NCBI GenBank assembly: GCA_014729735.1
Contig: WJJN01000154.1
Location: 1 to 7,293 of the forward strand
Source of the DNA: Candidatus Zhuqueibacterota bacterium
GTDB taxonomy: Bacteria; Zhuqueibacterota; Zhuqueibacteria; Thermofontimicrobiales; Thiofontviventaceae
Length of the DNA stretch: 7,293 bases
Direction: 5' to 3'
The notes under the pieces are model-generated. The model ran no database searches. It was not told the origin of the DNA and worked only from the letters and a program-made list of their open reading frames with translations. Every line of letters starts with the position of its first letter. The stretch's first letter is position 1. Made by a program: the position numbers and the translations under genes. Shown in pieces: positions 1-6,787 of the stretch.

Positions 1-172
1 GTTTTGACTATTCCCGATCATAAGGTTTCTCTGGACTTCAGGAAGCTGATTTCATTGATATTCTCATACTGACTGAAAATTTAGTTCTGCGGAAACTATG
101 TGAACGTGAATAATACTTATAAGATACTTGGAAAATTTCATTAATTTTTTTAAATATAGAATACCAAAAACC

Positions 173-190
173 AGTTATACCGTAATAACT
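173..190. repeat. Inverted repeat AGTTAT-N6-ATAACT, possible operator
   Basis: Two perfect 6-base arms, AGTTAT at 173-178 and ATAACT at 185-190, flank a 6-base centre (ACCGTA). The half-site spacing of about one helical turn is what a dimeric regulator would use. The dyad lies just upstream of the best -10-like element and about 65-85 bases before the receptor start. The repeat is seen directly. The operator role is inference, and a 6-bp AT-rich dyad can arise by chance. Confidence 0.35.
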
Positions 191-197
191 ATTCACA

Positions 198-208
198 TAT
201 TATCTTTG
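198..208 (+). promoter_or_regulatory. Candidate promoter -10 / -7 element
   Basis: The stretch TATTATCTTTG contains TATTAT, which matches the sigma-70 -10 consensus at 5 of 6 positions. It overlaps TATCTTTG, which fits the TAnnTTTG -7 element described for Bacteroidota. No good partner (-35 TTGACA or -33 TTTG) lies at the expected distance; the inverted repeat occupies that space instead. It is the best promoter-like sequence before the first gene, but the support is weak. Confidence 0.22.
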
Positions 209-244
209 GGCGATAAGAATTCGTCATATTTTTAATTCAAAGTG

Positions 245-250
245 AAGGAG
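245..250 (+). promoter_or_regulatory. Ribosome binding site of the TonB-dependent receptor gene
   Basis: AAGGAG sits six bases before the ATG at 257, which is near-ideal spacing. This fixes the start at 257. The in-frame GTG at 242 would put this site inside the gene, and nothing resembling a ribosome binding site precedes that GTG. Confidence 0.85.
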
Positions 251-256
251 TTGACA

Positions 257-3145
257 ATGGCAATTCAGAAAAAGGGTAGGTGGTTATGCTTGTTTCCCTT
301 TTTATGTTTCGCATCGCTTTTGTATGCAGGAACTACGGGCAAAATTTCAGGACGTGTTACAGAAGGTAACACGGGACTTGCGCTGCCTGGTGTAAACGTT
401 TTGATCGTAGGTACAGACAGAGGAGCAGCGACTGATATTAATGGTTTTTACCAGATCATTAATTTACCGCCTGGCAAGTATACGATGGAGATATCAATGA
501 TGGGATATTCAAAAGTGACTGTCCGGGACGTGAGAGTAAGCGTTGATAAAACGACCAGGCAAAACATCACGCTTAGCCGGGAAGTAATCGAAGGCGAAGA
601 AGTAGTTGTTGTTGCCGAGAGACCGCTCGTGGAGAAAGATAGAACCAATACAACCTATTATGTGAATTCGGAAACGATTCAAGAACTTCCGGTTACTTCC
701 ATGCAAGAGATCGTTGAGTTGCAGGCAGGAGTAATCACAGGTTCGAATGGAGAGCTGCACTTTCGAGGTGGTCGTGAACGAGAGGTTGCATATATGATTG
801 ATGGGGTTTCGGTATCTAATTCATATTCCCAATCGGGTGGCAAAAACGTTCCGATAGAAAATGCCATCATCCAGGAATTGCAGATAATAAGTGGCACTTT
901 CAATGCGGAATACGGTTCAGCGCAATCCGGGATTATTAATGTTGTAACCAAGAGTATCCAGAGAGATTTTCATGGAGGAATCCAATTCTATTCAGGCGAC
1001 TATCTTAGCAACAAAACAAATACATTCATTGGGATCGATCAAATTAATCCTATTGCAGAATACGATTTACAGGCACATCTATCTGGTCCGATATTCGGAA
1101 ACAAATTAGGTTTCTTTGCCACGGTTCGTTATAACTCACCGGCATCATATCTCTGGTATGAACGCCGCTTCAATCCCATCGATGGTTGGGTTATCGATGC
1201 ATACAAAAAATGGTTTACCGAGCATAATGCATCCGAAATTACCAAAATTGGAGAAATTACCATCCCCGATTCTTTGAGTACTGGCGATGGGGAATTGGGA
1301 CCACTTATGCAAAGCAAAAGACTAACTGCAACCGGGAAATTGACTTTCATACCTTCATCGGCAATTAAGCTTTCTTATACGTTAATTGCATCTTACAGTA
1401 AAAGCAAAAGTGGCAATTCATCCCGTCGCTATCAGCCGGATGCGCTGGCAACAAACTGGGGGTATTCTGATCACCATTTCCTCAATTTTCGACATCTTGT
1501 TACTGAGAACTTTTTCTATAATCTAAATTTATCTTATCAGCATAATCATGGTAAAAGCTATTATCGTATGGATAATAAAATAGCGGATTTTCCCGGTGAT
1601 GAAGGAATTCAGCCTATTTCATCGTCATCCAGTAATTTTTCTCTTGGCAGAACAGATGGCGGATATTGGGGCAAAGAGGGCAAAAATTACCGTAAACTTT
1701 ATATTGTAAGTGGGAATGTCAACTGGCAGATTGACAATCATAATTTTATCAAAGCTGGTTTTGAAGCGAAGCAGCACAGAATAAATACATATAGCTATCC
1801 CCTTATTGTTACTGAAGATTGGGAACGTTATCGCTACACAACAGCGATAAATGGTGCAGATTATTCCTGGTCTGAATATTGGAATTTAATGGTTGATTAC
1901 TGGAAGGATTGGAAGGAAACCTATGGTACAACCAAGTACAGGTACCCTGAAGCCGATGAAGTGACCCGATACAGGGATTATACCATCAAGCCCCTCGAAG
2001 CTGCTTTTTACATACAGGACAAACTGGAAATGGGTGAAATTGTATTGAATGGCGGTCTTCGCCTGGATTTGTTCAAACCGAACGAAAAAGTGGTTATAAA
2101 TAAACGTATTGAATCTTATCTGCTTGGTAGTTCGGGCAATTTAAAGGAAGCGTCAACACAGTATCAACTCAGTCCGCGATTCGGATTATCATTTCCAATC
2201 TCTGATAAAGGCGCTTTTCATGTGGCGTATGGACATTTTTTTCAGATGCCAAGCTTTGAGAAAATGTACAGTGAACCGTTGCAGGTACTTACACCCATAC
2301 AATTGGAAGGAAAATTTCTGGGAAATGCAGAATTGAAACCGGAACGCACTGTTGCGTATGAAGTTGGATTGCAACAGGAGATTACTTCCGAATATGCAGT
2401 AGATCTGACAGTTTTTTATAAAGATTTTAGAAACCAGTTGGGAATAGAGTCGGTGACGACAGTCGATCTGGTGACATACACGCATTATGTTAATAGAGAC
2501 TATGGTAATGTAAAAGGATTTACATTAGCATTAGAAAAACTGCAAACCGGTCTCCTCTCAGGGGCAATTGATTATACGTTTCAGTATGCAGAGGGCAGCG
2601 CGTCCAGTGCGGATTTCATTCAACTGGTACAGGTTGCATCTCGTATTGGTGGCGAGCCCATTCAATTTGTGGAACGGCAAATTTTACCGCTTGATTGGGA
2701 TCAAAGACATACAATTAATTTAACCGCTATTCTCAGCAAACCCGGAAATTGGAGTATCAGCACAATCGGAAGTGCGGGAAGCGGATTACCCTACTCACCA
2801 ACTTCAGTGACGGGGTATCAGTTTCCGGATACGGAATTTAAGAATACAGCCCGAAAGCCCATCCGCTGGAATTTTGATATTAGAGCGAAAAAACATTTTC
2901 GTTTATCCTCGCTGGATTGTATATTTTTCGTCAACATAGAAAATCTGTTTGATCATATTAATCAGAAACATGTATATACAACATCGGGCAGGGCAGATGA
3001 AAATGCCATGCTTCCTGAAGAAAGAGAAATCCGTGACACGCAATTAACACAAATCAATCTCTTTGCTCCGGAAGAAGTTGATAACCGTCCTCAATGGTAT
3101 ACAGCACCTCGAATGGTTCAAATTGGGCTCGGTGTGAATTTTTAA
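257..3145 (+). CDS. TonB-dependent outer-membrane receptor with N-terminal carboxypeptidase-regulatory-like domain
   Basis: The product is a 962-residue TonB-dependent receptor, predicted to import a ligand across the outer membrane using energy from TonB-ExbBD. A Sec signal peptide covers about residues 1-24 (basic start, hydrophobic core, LYA then G). Residues 28-108 form a CarboxypepD_reg-like beta-sandwich with the typical GKISGRV opening and an LPGVNVLIVGT stretch, then NGFY and NLPPGKY. A TonB-box-like segment, EEVVVVAERP, lies at 114-123. The plug spans roughly 128-233, with FRGGREREVAYMIDGV at 169-184 and INVVTK at its end. The beta-barrel fills 234-962 and ends in Phe, as outer-membrane barrels usually do. 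Late landmarks are LDWDQRHTINL and NIENLFD. It is first in the apparent operon, 59 bases before a large secreted protein. The plan recalls SusC, but no SusD partner is visible. The substrate is unknown: no siderophore- or glycan-specific signature could be recognised. The ATG at 257 is chosen because AAGGAG lies six bases upstream. Confidence 0.93.
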   Translation: MAIQKKGRWLCLFPFLCFASLLYAGTTGKISGRVTEGNTGLALPGVNVLIVGTDRGAATDINGFYQIINLPPGKYTMEISMMGYSKVTVRDVRVSVDKTTRQNITLSREVIEGEEVVVVAERPLVEKDRTNTTYYVNSETIQELPVTSMQEIVELQAGVITGSNGELHFRGGREREVAYMIDGVSVSNSYSQSGGKNVPIENAIIQELQIISGTFNAEYGSAQSGIINVVTKSIQRDFHGGIQFYSGDYLSNKTNTFIGIDQINPIAEYDLQAHLSGPIFGNKLGFFATVRYNSPASYLWYERRFNPIDGWVIDAYKKWFTEHNASEITKIGEITIPDSLSTGDGELGPLMQSKRLTATGKLTFIPSSAIKLSYTLIASYSKSKSGNSSRRYQPDALATNWGYSDHHFLNFRHLVTENFFYNLNLSYQHNHGKSYYRMDNKIADFPGDEGIQPISSSSSNFSLGRTDGGYWGKEGKNYRKLYIVSGNVNWQIDNHNFIKAGFEAKQHRINTYSYPLIVTEDWERYRYTTAINGADYSWSEYWNLMVDYWKDWKETYGTTKYRYPEADEVTRYRDYTIKPLEAAFYIQDKLEMGEIVLNGGLRLDLFKPNEKVVINKRIESYLLGSSGNLKEASTQYQLSPRFGLSFPISDKGAFHVAYGHFFQMPSFEKMYSEPLQVLTPIQLEGKFLGNAELKPERTVAYEVGLQQEITSEYAVDLTVFYKDFRNQLGIESVTTVDLVTYTHYVNRDYGNVKGFTLALEKLQTGLLSGAIDYTFQYAEGSASSADFIQLVQVASRIGGEPIQFVERQILPLDWDQRHTINLTAILSKPGNWSISTIGSAGSGLPYSPTSVTGYQFPDTEFKNTARKPIRWNFDIRAKKHFRLSSLDCIFFVNIENLFDHINQKHVYTTSGRADENAMLPEEREIRDTQLTQINLFAPEEVDNRPQWYTAPRMVQIGLGVNF

Positions 3146-3191
3146 ATATCACAACTTCTATCTGTCATAATTGCTTGTTAGATAATAATAT

Positions 3192-3196
3192 AGGAG
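3192..3196 (+). promoter_or_regulatory. Ribosome binding site selecting a TTG start
   Basis: AGGAG lies eight bases before an in-frame TTG at 3205. Translation from this TTG begins MKRF and runs straight into a hydrophobic signal-peptide core. The upstream in-frame ATG at 3094 lies inside the receptor gene, has no comparable site, and would add a 37-residue polar tail before the signal peptide. Confidence 0.8.
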
Positions 3197-3204
3197 AACA
3201 TAAA

Positions 3205-6200
3205 TTGAAAAGGTTTGCAAAATTGGGAAATTCGGTTTTTATACTTTGTTTACTCGTTTTACTTTTTCAGTCCGGCTACACGCAGGAGCAAACAGAGCAG
3301 AAACCGAAATTAAATGATAACAATACTAATTCAATCTATATGAACAGCCGTAAGGAAATTCCGGCTTACTTGAAAAAGAGCAGTGAAGAAGATATTGGCT
3401 GGAAAAAATATGTCCGTGCGGCATTACATGATGGCAACCTGGTAACCACCGGTTTAGTAAATCAGGGACAACTTTCGGGCGGCTACATTGAAAATGTTAG
3501 TGGTATGAGGTGGCCCAAGGGTAGCAATCAGGTGGGTTATGGCTATGTATTTAATTTTTTTGTTGCCGGAGAAGTTACCGATATTCATGGAAATACAGTT
3601 CATATTGTTTCTGATCGCTTCGCTCGCAGTCCTCAGGTTTCATCGGATCTTTCACATTATTATTATTTTTTCCCGGTACCAGGCTACTACAATGACCACC
3701 ATTCGAATTCTGAAGATTGGGAAACACCAGGCATCAGTGAAGATGTTGGTGTCGATGGGATTCCCAATAGCGGTGATGCAGGCGAAAACGATGGTATTCT
3801 GCAGCCAGCGGAAGATGTAAATTCAAATGGTGTTTTGGACTTAAGCCTGATCAATGAAGTTGAGTGGTTTGCTATGAGCCATCGTAAGGAAACATGGCCT
3901 GTCTGGTGGCCCGTGGGAAGTTATGAAGGAGACGATCGTGAAGAAGGTGAAGAGCGTCCGGGACCTGCTGCCGGAAGATGGAATGGAGAATACGGTTACT
4001 ACGCGCGCTCGGATCAGGAATCGTACTATGCTATGGACGACCATGAGAACGATGAATTTGAATATTATCCGTTCAACTATGAAGGCACTGATATACCTGA
4101 TACTACCGCCTGGCCGAATTGCAGGCGTGGCTTGGGAGTGACTGTTGAAGTGCGTAATTATCAATGGTCTGCTTTGCTAGCTGAAGATATTCTTATTTCA
4201 ATTTATGATGTGACAAATTATGGAAAACGGTTAGACAAGACAGTTATTGGCATGTATTGCGATGCTGACGTCGGTAGTATGAATCAATCAAATCTGGCAT
4301 CTTACGACGAAATCGATGATATTACCTATGTATGGGATAAATTCGGAATCGCGTCCAACGGTTTACCGACTGGTTATTTCGGATATGCCTTCCTTGAAAG
4401 TCCGGGGCTTCCAAATAATGGCGTGGATGATGATGAGGATGGCATGGTCGATGAGAGTCAATACGACGGAATTGATAATGACGGCGATTGGCGGTCCTGG
4501 ATCGATTCAAATAATAATGGCATGTATGATACCGAAGATAGCAATTATAATGGAATGCTCGATGCTGGCGAAGACCTGAATGGGAATGGTATGCTTGATC
4601 GGGAGGCGATTTGGGATGATATTGGCTCTGACGGTTTGGGTCCGGAACATGAAGGCTATACCGGTCCCGACGCAGACGGCACAGAGGCGAATGGCATTCC
4701 GGACGCAGGTGAACCCAATTTTGAGCATACTGATAATGATGAATCTGATCAGGTTGGATTGACTTCCTGGGTATTGAGGGCAGTAAATAGCCGAATGGCA
4801 AATGATGATGAATTCTGGAGGGTGGAATTAATACCAGGAACATTTCAAATCGAGCCGGGCTATACTGGCGATATTTCCTGGACTTATGGTTGCGGATACG
4901 TTCCGATCGAAACAGGAAAGAGTGGTACACAACGTTATGCGATTGCCTGTTTATTCGGTAATGATGAACAGGATATTTTCCGTAACAAGAGAACGATGCA
5001 ATTGATCTATGATTCGGATTATAATTTTGCAAAACCACCGCGCAAACCAAACCTTGCGGCGGTCGGGGCGGATAACAAGGTTATCTTAACATGGGATAAT
5101 CTGGCGGAACAATCCCGGGATCCTATTTATGGTAATGATTTTGAAGGTTATAAAATTTATAAAAGCACAGACCCGGCATTTGATGATATTAAAACTATTA
5201 CCGATGCATTTAATAATCCCCTGTTTTATCAACCTCTCGTCCAATTTGATTTAGTTGATAGTCTGTTTGGAGCGCACCCGATTACATTAGGCGGAGAAGG
5301 CGGAACAAGTGATAATCTCGGAATCGCTTATAATATGGGAACAGATAGCGGATTACGTCATTTTTATGTGGATACTTCCGTAACTAATGGTCGCACTTAT
5401 TATTATGCAGTGGTCTCTTATGATAAAGGTTATGACACGGATTTTTATGAACGAGGCTTGTCTGATCGCGAAAATCTGCAACGGATTTCACCCACGGAAT
5501 GTTCTAAAATAATTCAAACAGATGAATTAGGCAGACCTATTTTTTTCGATCAAAATTGTGTTGAAGTGATACCCATGGAACCTGTTGCTGGTTATGTCGA
5601 TCCGATAATGGAATCCGGAATGGAGCATGTCAGTGGATTTGGGACCGGCAATATAGCTTTAAATATTGTGAATCCCTATGATATAAATATAAATCATGAA
5701 TATGCTTTATCATTCACAGATGATAGTTCCCTAACTTATCTGAATGGTGACGGAGATTCACTCTATTTCGGGCTCACAACAAGTGCGATCTTCACTAATC
5801 TTACAACCGATGATACGCTTTTTAAGATGTCAGATGATTTTACGCGTACAGCAACCGAAGATTTGCTTGTTGAAGGCATGAACTTCACCATACAATTTGA
5901 TCTGAATAGTGACGGCGAGATTGAAAGTCCCGAATATGATCATTCTGAGTGGATAATCGGGAATTGCAACCTAAATGACACCTTAACATCTCTCGGCGGT
6001 GGAAAAGCGATTCCCCGGGATTTTGAAGTCAGAGTCCTTGAAATGGGCGCTGATACTTCGCTAAACAACGTCGCGACCAATTATCAAATTTGGGATATCA
6101 CCGATCCGAATGCCGAATTTCAAGTTCCATACCGATTGAATCGTAATAATAGAGTATCGAGACCGGATTCATTAAAAGGCTATTTAGGCGAAGAAGATAA

Positions 6201-6753
6201 TGTCTGGCTTTACGCTCAACCAGAAATACAGAATGATGGCAGCATAAGGTATAAGAAAAAAACATGGCGCCTCTGGTTCCATTCCCCCCCGGGAGCGGAT
6301 TCGACAACCGAAGTCATTACACCACAGTCGGGCGATATATTGCGCATTTATACAAAGAAACCGTTCGATCGACAGGATGTGTTTAAATTTAAAATGGTCG
6401 GCAATGAGGTACAAAAGAAAGTTGCCCAAAATGATTTGGATGACATTTATACTGTGCCCAATCCCTATATTGCAGTTAGTACGCTCGAGCGCAAGTTATA
6501 TACAGACGCCTATGGTCGTGGGGATCGTCGTATTGACTTCGTGAATCTCCCATCTGAGTGTACGATTAAAATCTTCACGGTTGCCGGAAGATTGGTGCGT
6601 GAAATCAATCATTCTTCAAGCGTTGATCAAGGTCGCGAAAAATGGGACCTGCGCACTAAAGATGGTCTCGAAGTTTCTGCTGGTTATTATTTCTATCATA
6701 TTGATGCGCCGGGCATAGGAGAAAAGACTGGCAAATTGGCGATCATTAAATAA
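3205..6753 (+). CDS. Large secreted multidomain protein with calcium-binding-type repeats, FN3-like domain and T9SS/FlgD-like C-terminal domain
   Basis: The product is 1182 residues long, and its exact function is not recognised. A Sec signal peptide (about residues 1-26, core VFILCLLVLLF) has no lipobox, so the protein is probably not a lipoprotein. Residues 60-170 form an unassigned N-terminal region with a WPKGS motif (103-107) and a Tyr/Phe-rich patch (152-162). From memory, similar WPKGS regions recur in long exported proteins of uncultured FCB bacteria. Asp/Asn/Gly motifs of EF-hand, dockerin or thrombospondin-3 type occur at 184-212 and densely at 408-512. An FN3-like domain spans about 611-745 (KVILTW, GYKIYKS, TYYYAVVSYD). 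A further region (750-1070) contains an EF-hand-like loop at 899-910. Residues 1076-1182 resemble FlgD-Ig / type A T9SS sorting domains (VPNPY at the start, GKLAIIK at the end). It probably acts at the cell surface or outside the cell with its receptor neighbour. The TTG start is chosen from the ribosome binding site and signal peptide; the longer form from ATG 3094 overlaps the receptor gene and is unlikely. Confidence 0.85.
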   Translation: MKRFAKLGNSVFILCLLVLLFQSGYTQEQTEQKPKLNDNNTNSIYMNSRKEIPAYLKKSSEEDIGWKKYVRAALHDGNLVTTGLVNQGQLSGGYIENVSGMRWPKGSNQVGYGYVFNFFVAGEVTDIHGNTVHIVSDRFARSPQVSSDLSHYYYFFPVPGYYNDHHSNSEDWETPGISEDVGVDGIPNSGDAGENDGILQPAEDVNSNGVLDLSLINEVEWFAMSHRKETWPVWWPVGSYEGDDREEGEERPGPAAGRWNGEYGYYARSDQESYYAMDDHENDEFEYYPFNYEGTDIPDTTAWPNCRRGLGVTVEVRNYQWSALLAEDILISIYDVTNYGKRLDKTVIGMYCDADVGSMNQSNLASYDEIDDITYVWDKFGIASNGLPTGYFGYAFLESPGLPNNGVDDDEDGMVDESQYDGIDNDGDWRSWIDSNNNGMYDTEDSNYNGMLDAGEDLNGNGMLDREAIWDDIGSDGLGPEHEGYTGPDADGTEANGIPDAGEPNFEHTDNDESDQVGLTSWVLRAVNSRMANDDEFWRVELIPGTFQIEPGYTGDISWTYGCGYVPIETGKSGTQRYAIACLFGNDEQDIFRNKRTMQLIYDSDYNFAKPPRKPNLAAVGADNKVILTWDNLAEQSRDPIYGNDFEGYKIYKSTDPAFDDIKTITDAFNNPLFYQPLVQFDLVDSLFGAHPITLGGEGGTSDNLGIAYNMGTDSGLRHFYVDTSVTNGRTYYYAVVSYDKGYDTDFYERGLSDRENLQRISPTECSKIIQTDELGRPIFFDQNCVEVIPMEPVAGYVDPIMESGMEHVSGFGTGNIALNIVNPYDININHEYALSFTDDSSLTYLNGDGDSLYFGLTTSAIFTNLTTDDTLFKMSDDFTRTATEDLLVEGMNFTIQFDLNSDGEIESPEYDHSEWIIGNCNLNDTLTSLGGGKAIPRDFEVRVLEMGADTSLNNVATNYQIWDITDPNAEFQVPYRLNRNNRVSRPDSLKGYLGEEDNVWLYAQPEIQNDGSIRYKKKTWRLWFHSPPGADSTTEVITPQSGDILRIYTKKPFDRQDVFKFKMVGNEVQKKVAQNDLDDIYTVPNPYIAVSTLERKLYTDAYGRGDRRIDFVNLPSECTIKIFTVAGRLVREINHSSSVDQGREKWDLRTKDGLEVSAGYYFYHIDAPGIGEKTGKLAIIK
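4426..4740 (+). other. Asp/Asn/Gly-rich calcium-binding-type region of the secreted protein
   Basis: Residues 408-512 of the secreted protein are packed with D-x-[DN]-x-[DN]-G-x-x-D motifs. These include DDDEDGMVD (408-416), DGIDNDGD (421-428), the tandem triplet at 434-465, and looser DADGTEANGIPDAGE and TDNDE segments up to 512. A related isolated motif, DVNSNGVLD, lies earlier at residues 204-212. Such patterns are known in thrombospondin type 3, dockerin and EF-hand calcium loops. Calcium binding is inferred, not shown. The region may be a rigid, calcium-stabilised spacer between folded domains. Confidence 0.7.
4504..4599 (+). repeat. Three tandem 9-residue calcium-loop units
   Basis: Three successive units align without gaps: DSNNNGMYD (434-442), DSNYNGMLD (445-453) and DLNGNGMLD (457-465), separated by short Glu-containing linkers (TE, AGE). 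All keep D1, N3, N5, G6, M7 and D9. The DNA also keeps an AAT-GG-ATG core in each unit but differs at third bases, so the duplication is old enough to have diverged. The consensus D-x-N-x-N-G-x-x-D equals the ligand positions of dockerin and EF-hand loops. Confidence 0.8.
5035..5439 (+). other. FN3-like domain in the secreted protein
   Basis: Residues 611-745 begin PRKPNLAAVGADNKVILTW, with the proline-rich entry and the strand-B Trp (630) usual for fibronectin type III. GYKIYKS follows as the strand-C-like segment, and TYYYAVVSYDKGYD (around 731-744) matches the strand-F tyrosine signature. An insertion of about 60 residues between the C and F strands makes it longer than the usual 90 residues. 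Such domains act as spacers or binding platforms in extracellular proteins. Confidence 0.65.
5899..5934 (+). other. EF-hand-like loop in the secreted protein
   Basis: Residues 899-910 read DLNSDGEIESPE. The 12-residue pattern has Asp at 1, Asn at 3, Asp at 5, Gly at 6, Ile at 8 and Glu at 12, which are the canonical calcium-loop positions. It lies far from the repeat block, in a region with no recognised fold. The flanks (FTIQF before, YDHSEWII after) look like strands rather than helices, so a true helix-loop-helix is doubtful and the loop may belong to a beta-domain. Confidence 0.5.
6430..6750 (+). other. C-terminal FlgD-Ig / T9SS type A sorting-like domain
   Basis: The final 107 residues (1076-1182) start at NDLDDIYTVPNPY and contain IDFVNLPSECTIKIFTVAGRLVREI, then KWDLRTKDGLEVSAGYYFYHIDA, and end GKLAIIK. 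This order (PNPY, a strand with NLP, the IKIFTxxGxLV strand, WDLxxxDGxxVxxGYYxY, then GKxxIIK) is the known layout of FlgD-Ig-like domains and type A sorting domains in FCB bacteria. By analogy it should target the protein to the T9SS translocon and be cleaved or anchored at the surface. Assignment to T9SS rather than plain FlgD-Ig is inference, strengthened by the PorV-like gene 34 bases downstream. Confidence 0.75.
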
Positions 6754-6776
6754 GCATTTTATACGGAATTCTATTT

Positions 6777-6780
6777 GAGG
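6777..6780 (+). promoter_or_regulatory. Ribosome binding site of the PorV-like gene
   Basis: GAGG (within TTGAGG) lies seven bases before the ATG at 6788. The 34-base gap after the preceding stop contains no hairpin-plus-T-run, which favours read-through transcription from the upstream gene. Confidence 0.7.
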
Positions 6781-6787
6781 TACACAA

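Larger units (their letters stand above)
1..256. other. Upstream non-coding leader
   Basis: No convincing gene is seen on either strand. On the plus strand, frame 1 stays open from base 1 to a TGA at 70-72 (23 codons). This could be the last codons of an upstream gene, but it is too short to judge. The rest is AT-rich and dense in stop codons. It holds an inverted repeat (173-190), a weak promoter-like element (198-208) and the ribosome binding site of the receptor gene. A purely A/T dyad at 132-148 (AAAATT, five bases, AATTTT) is followed by two more T residues, but it has no G/C pairs and is not a credible terminator. Confidence 0.5.

Noticed and set aside
1..72. Possible 3' end of an upstream gene (frame 1 open to TGA at 70)
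   Set aside because: Twenty-three codons with no recognisable motif are too few to support a gene. The frame could be open by chance.
132..150. AT-only dyad followed by T residues, resembling a terminator
   Set aside because: The stem has no G/C pair and only six base pairs, so it would not form a stable terminator hairpin.
242..256. GTG start five codons upstream of the chosen receptor start
   Set aside because: The AAGGAG ribosome binding site lies inside these codons and is well spaced for the ATG at 257. No site precedes the GTG.
3146..3204. Short dyad (TATCT ... AGATA) between the first two genes
   Set aside because: The five-pair AT-rich arms have a loop of about 16 bases and no T-run, so this is not credible as a terminator or structured RNA.
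4322..5050. Long minus-strand open frame (242 codons) opposite the calcium-loop region
   Set aside because: It is rich in His, Arg, Tyr, Pro and Ser in a way expected from the complement of Asp/Asn/Gly codons. It shows no domain and lies wholly inside a well-supported gene. It is a shadow frame.
6284..6290. Run of seven C residues inside the secreted-protein gene, a possible phase-variation or sequencing-error site
   Set aside because: The frame is intact through the run and the downstream domain is complete, so there is no sign of slippage or error. A seven-base run alone is weak evidence.
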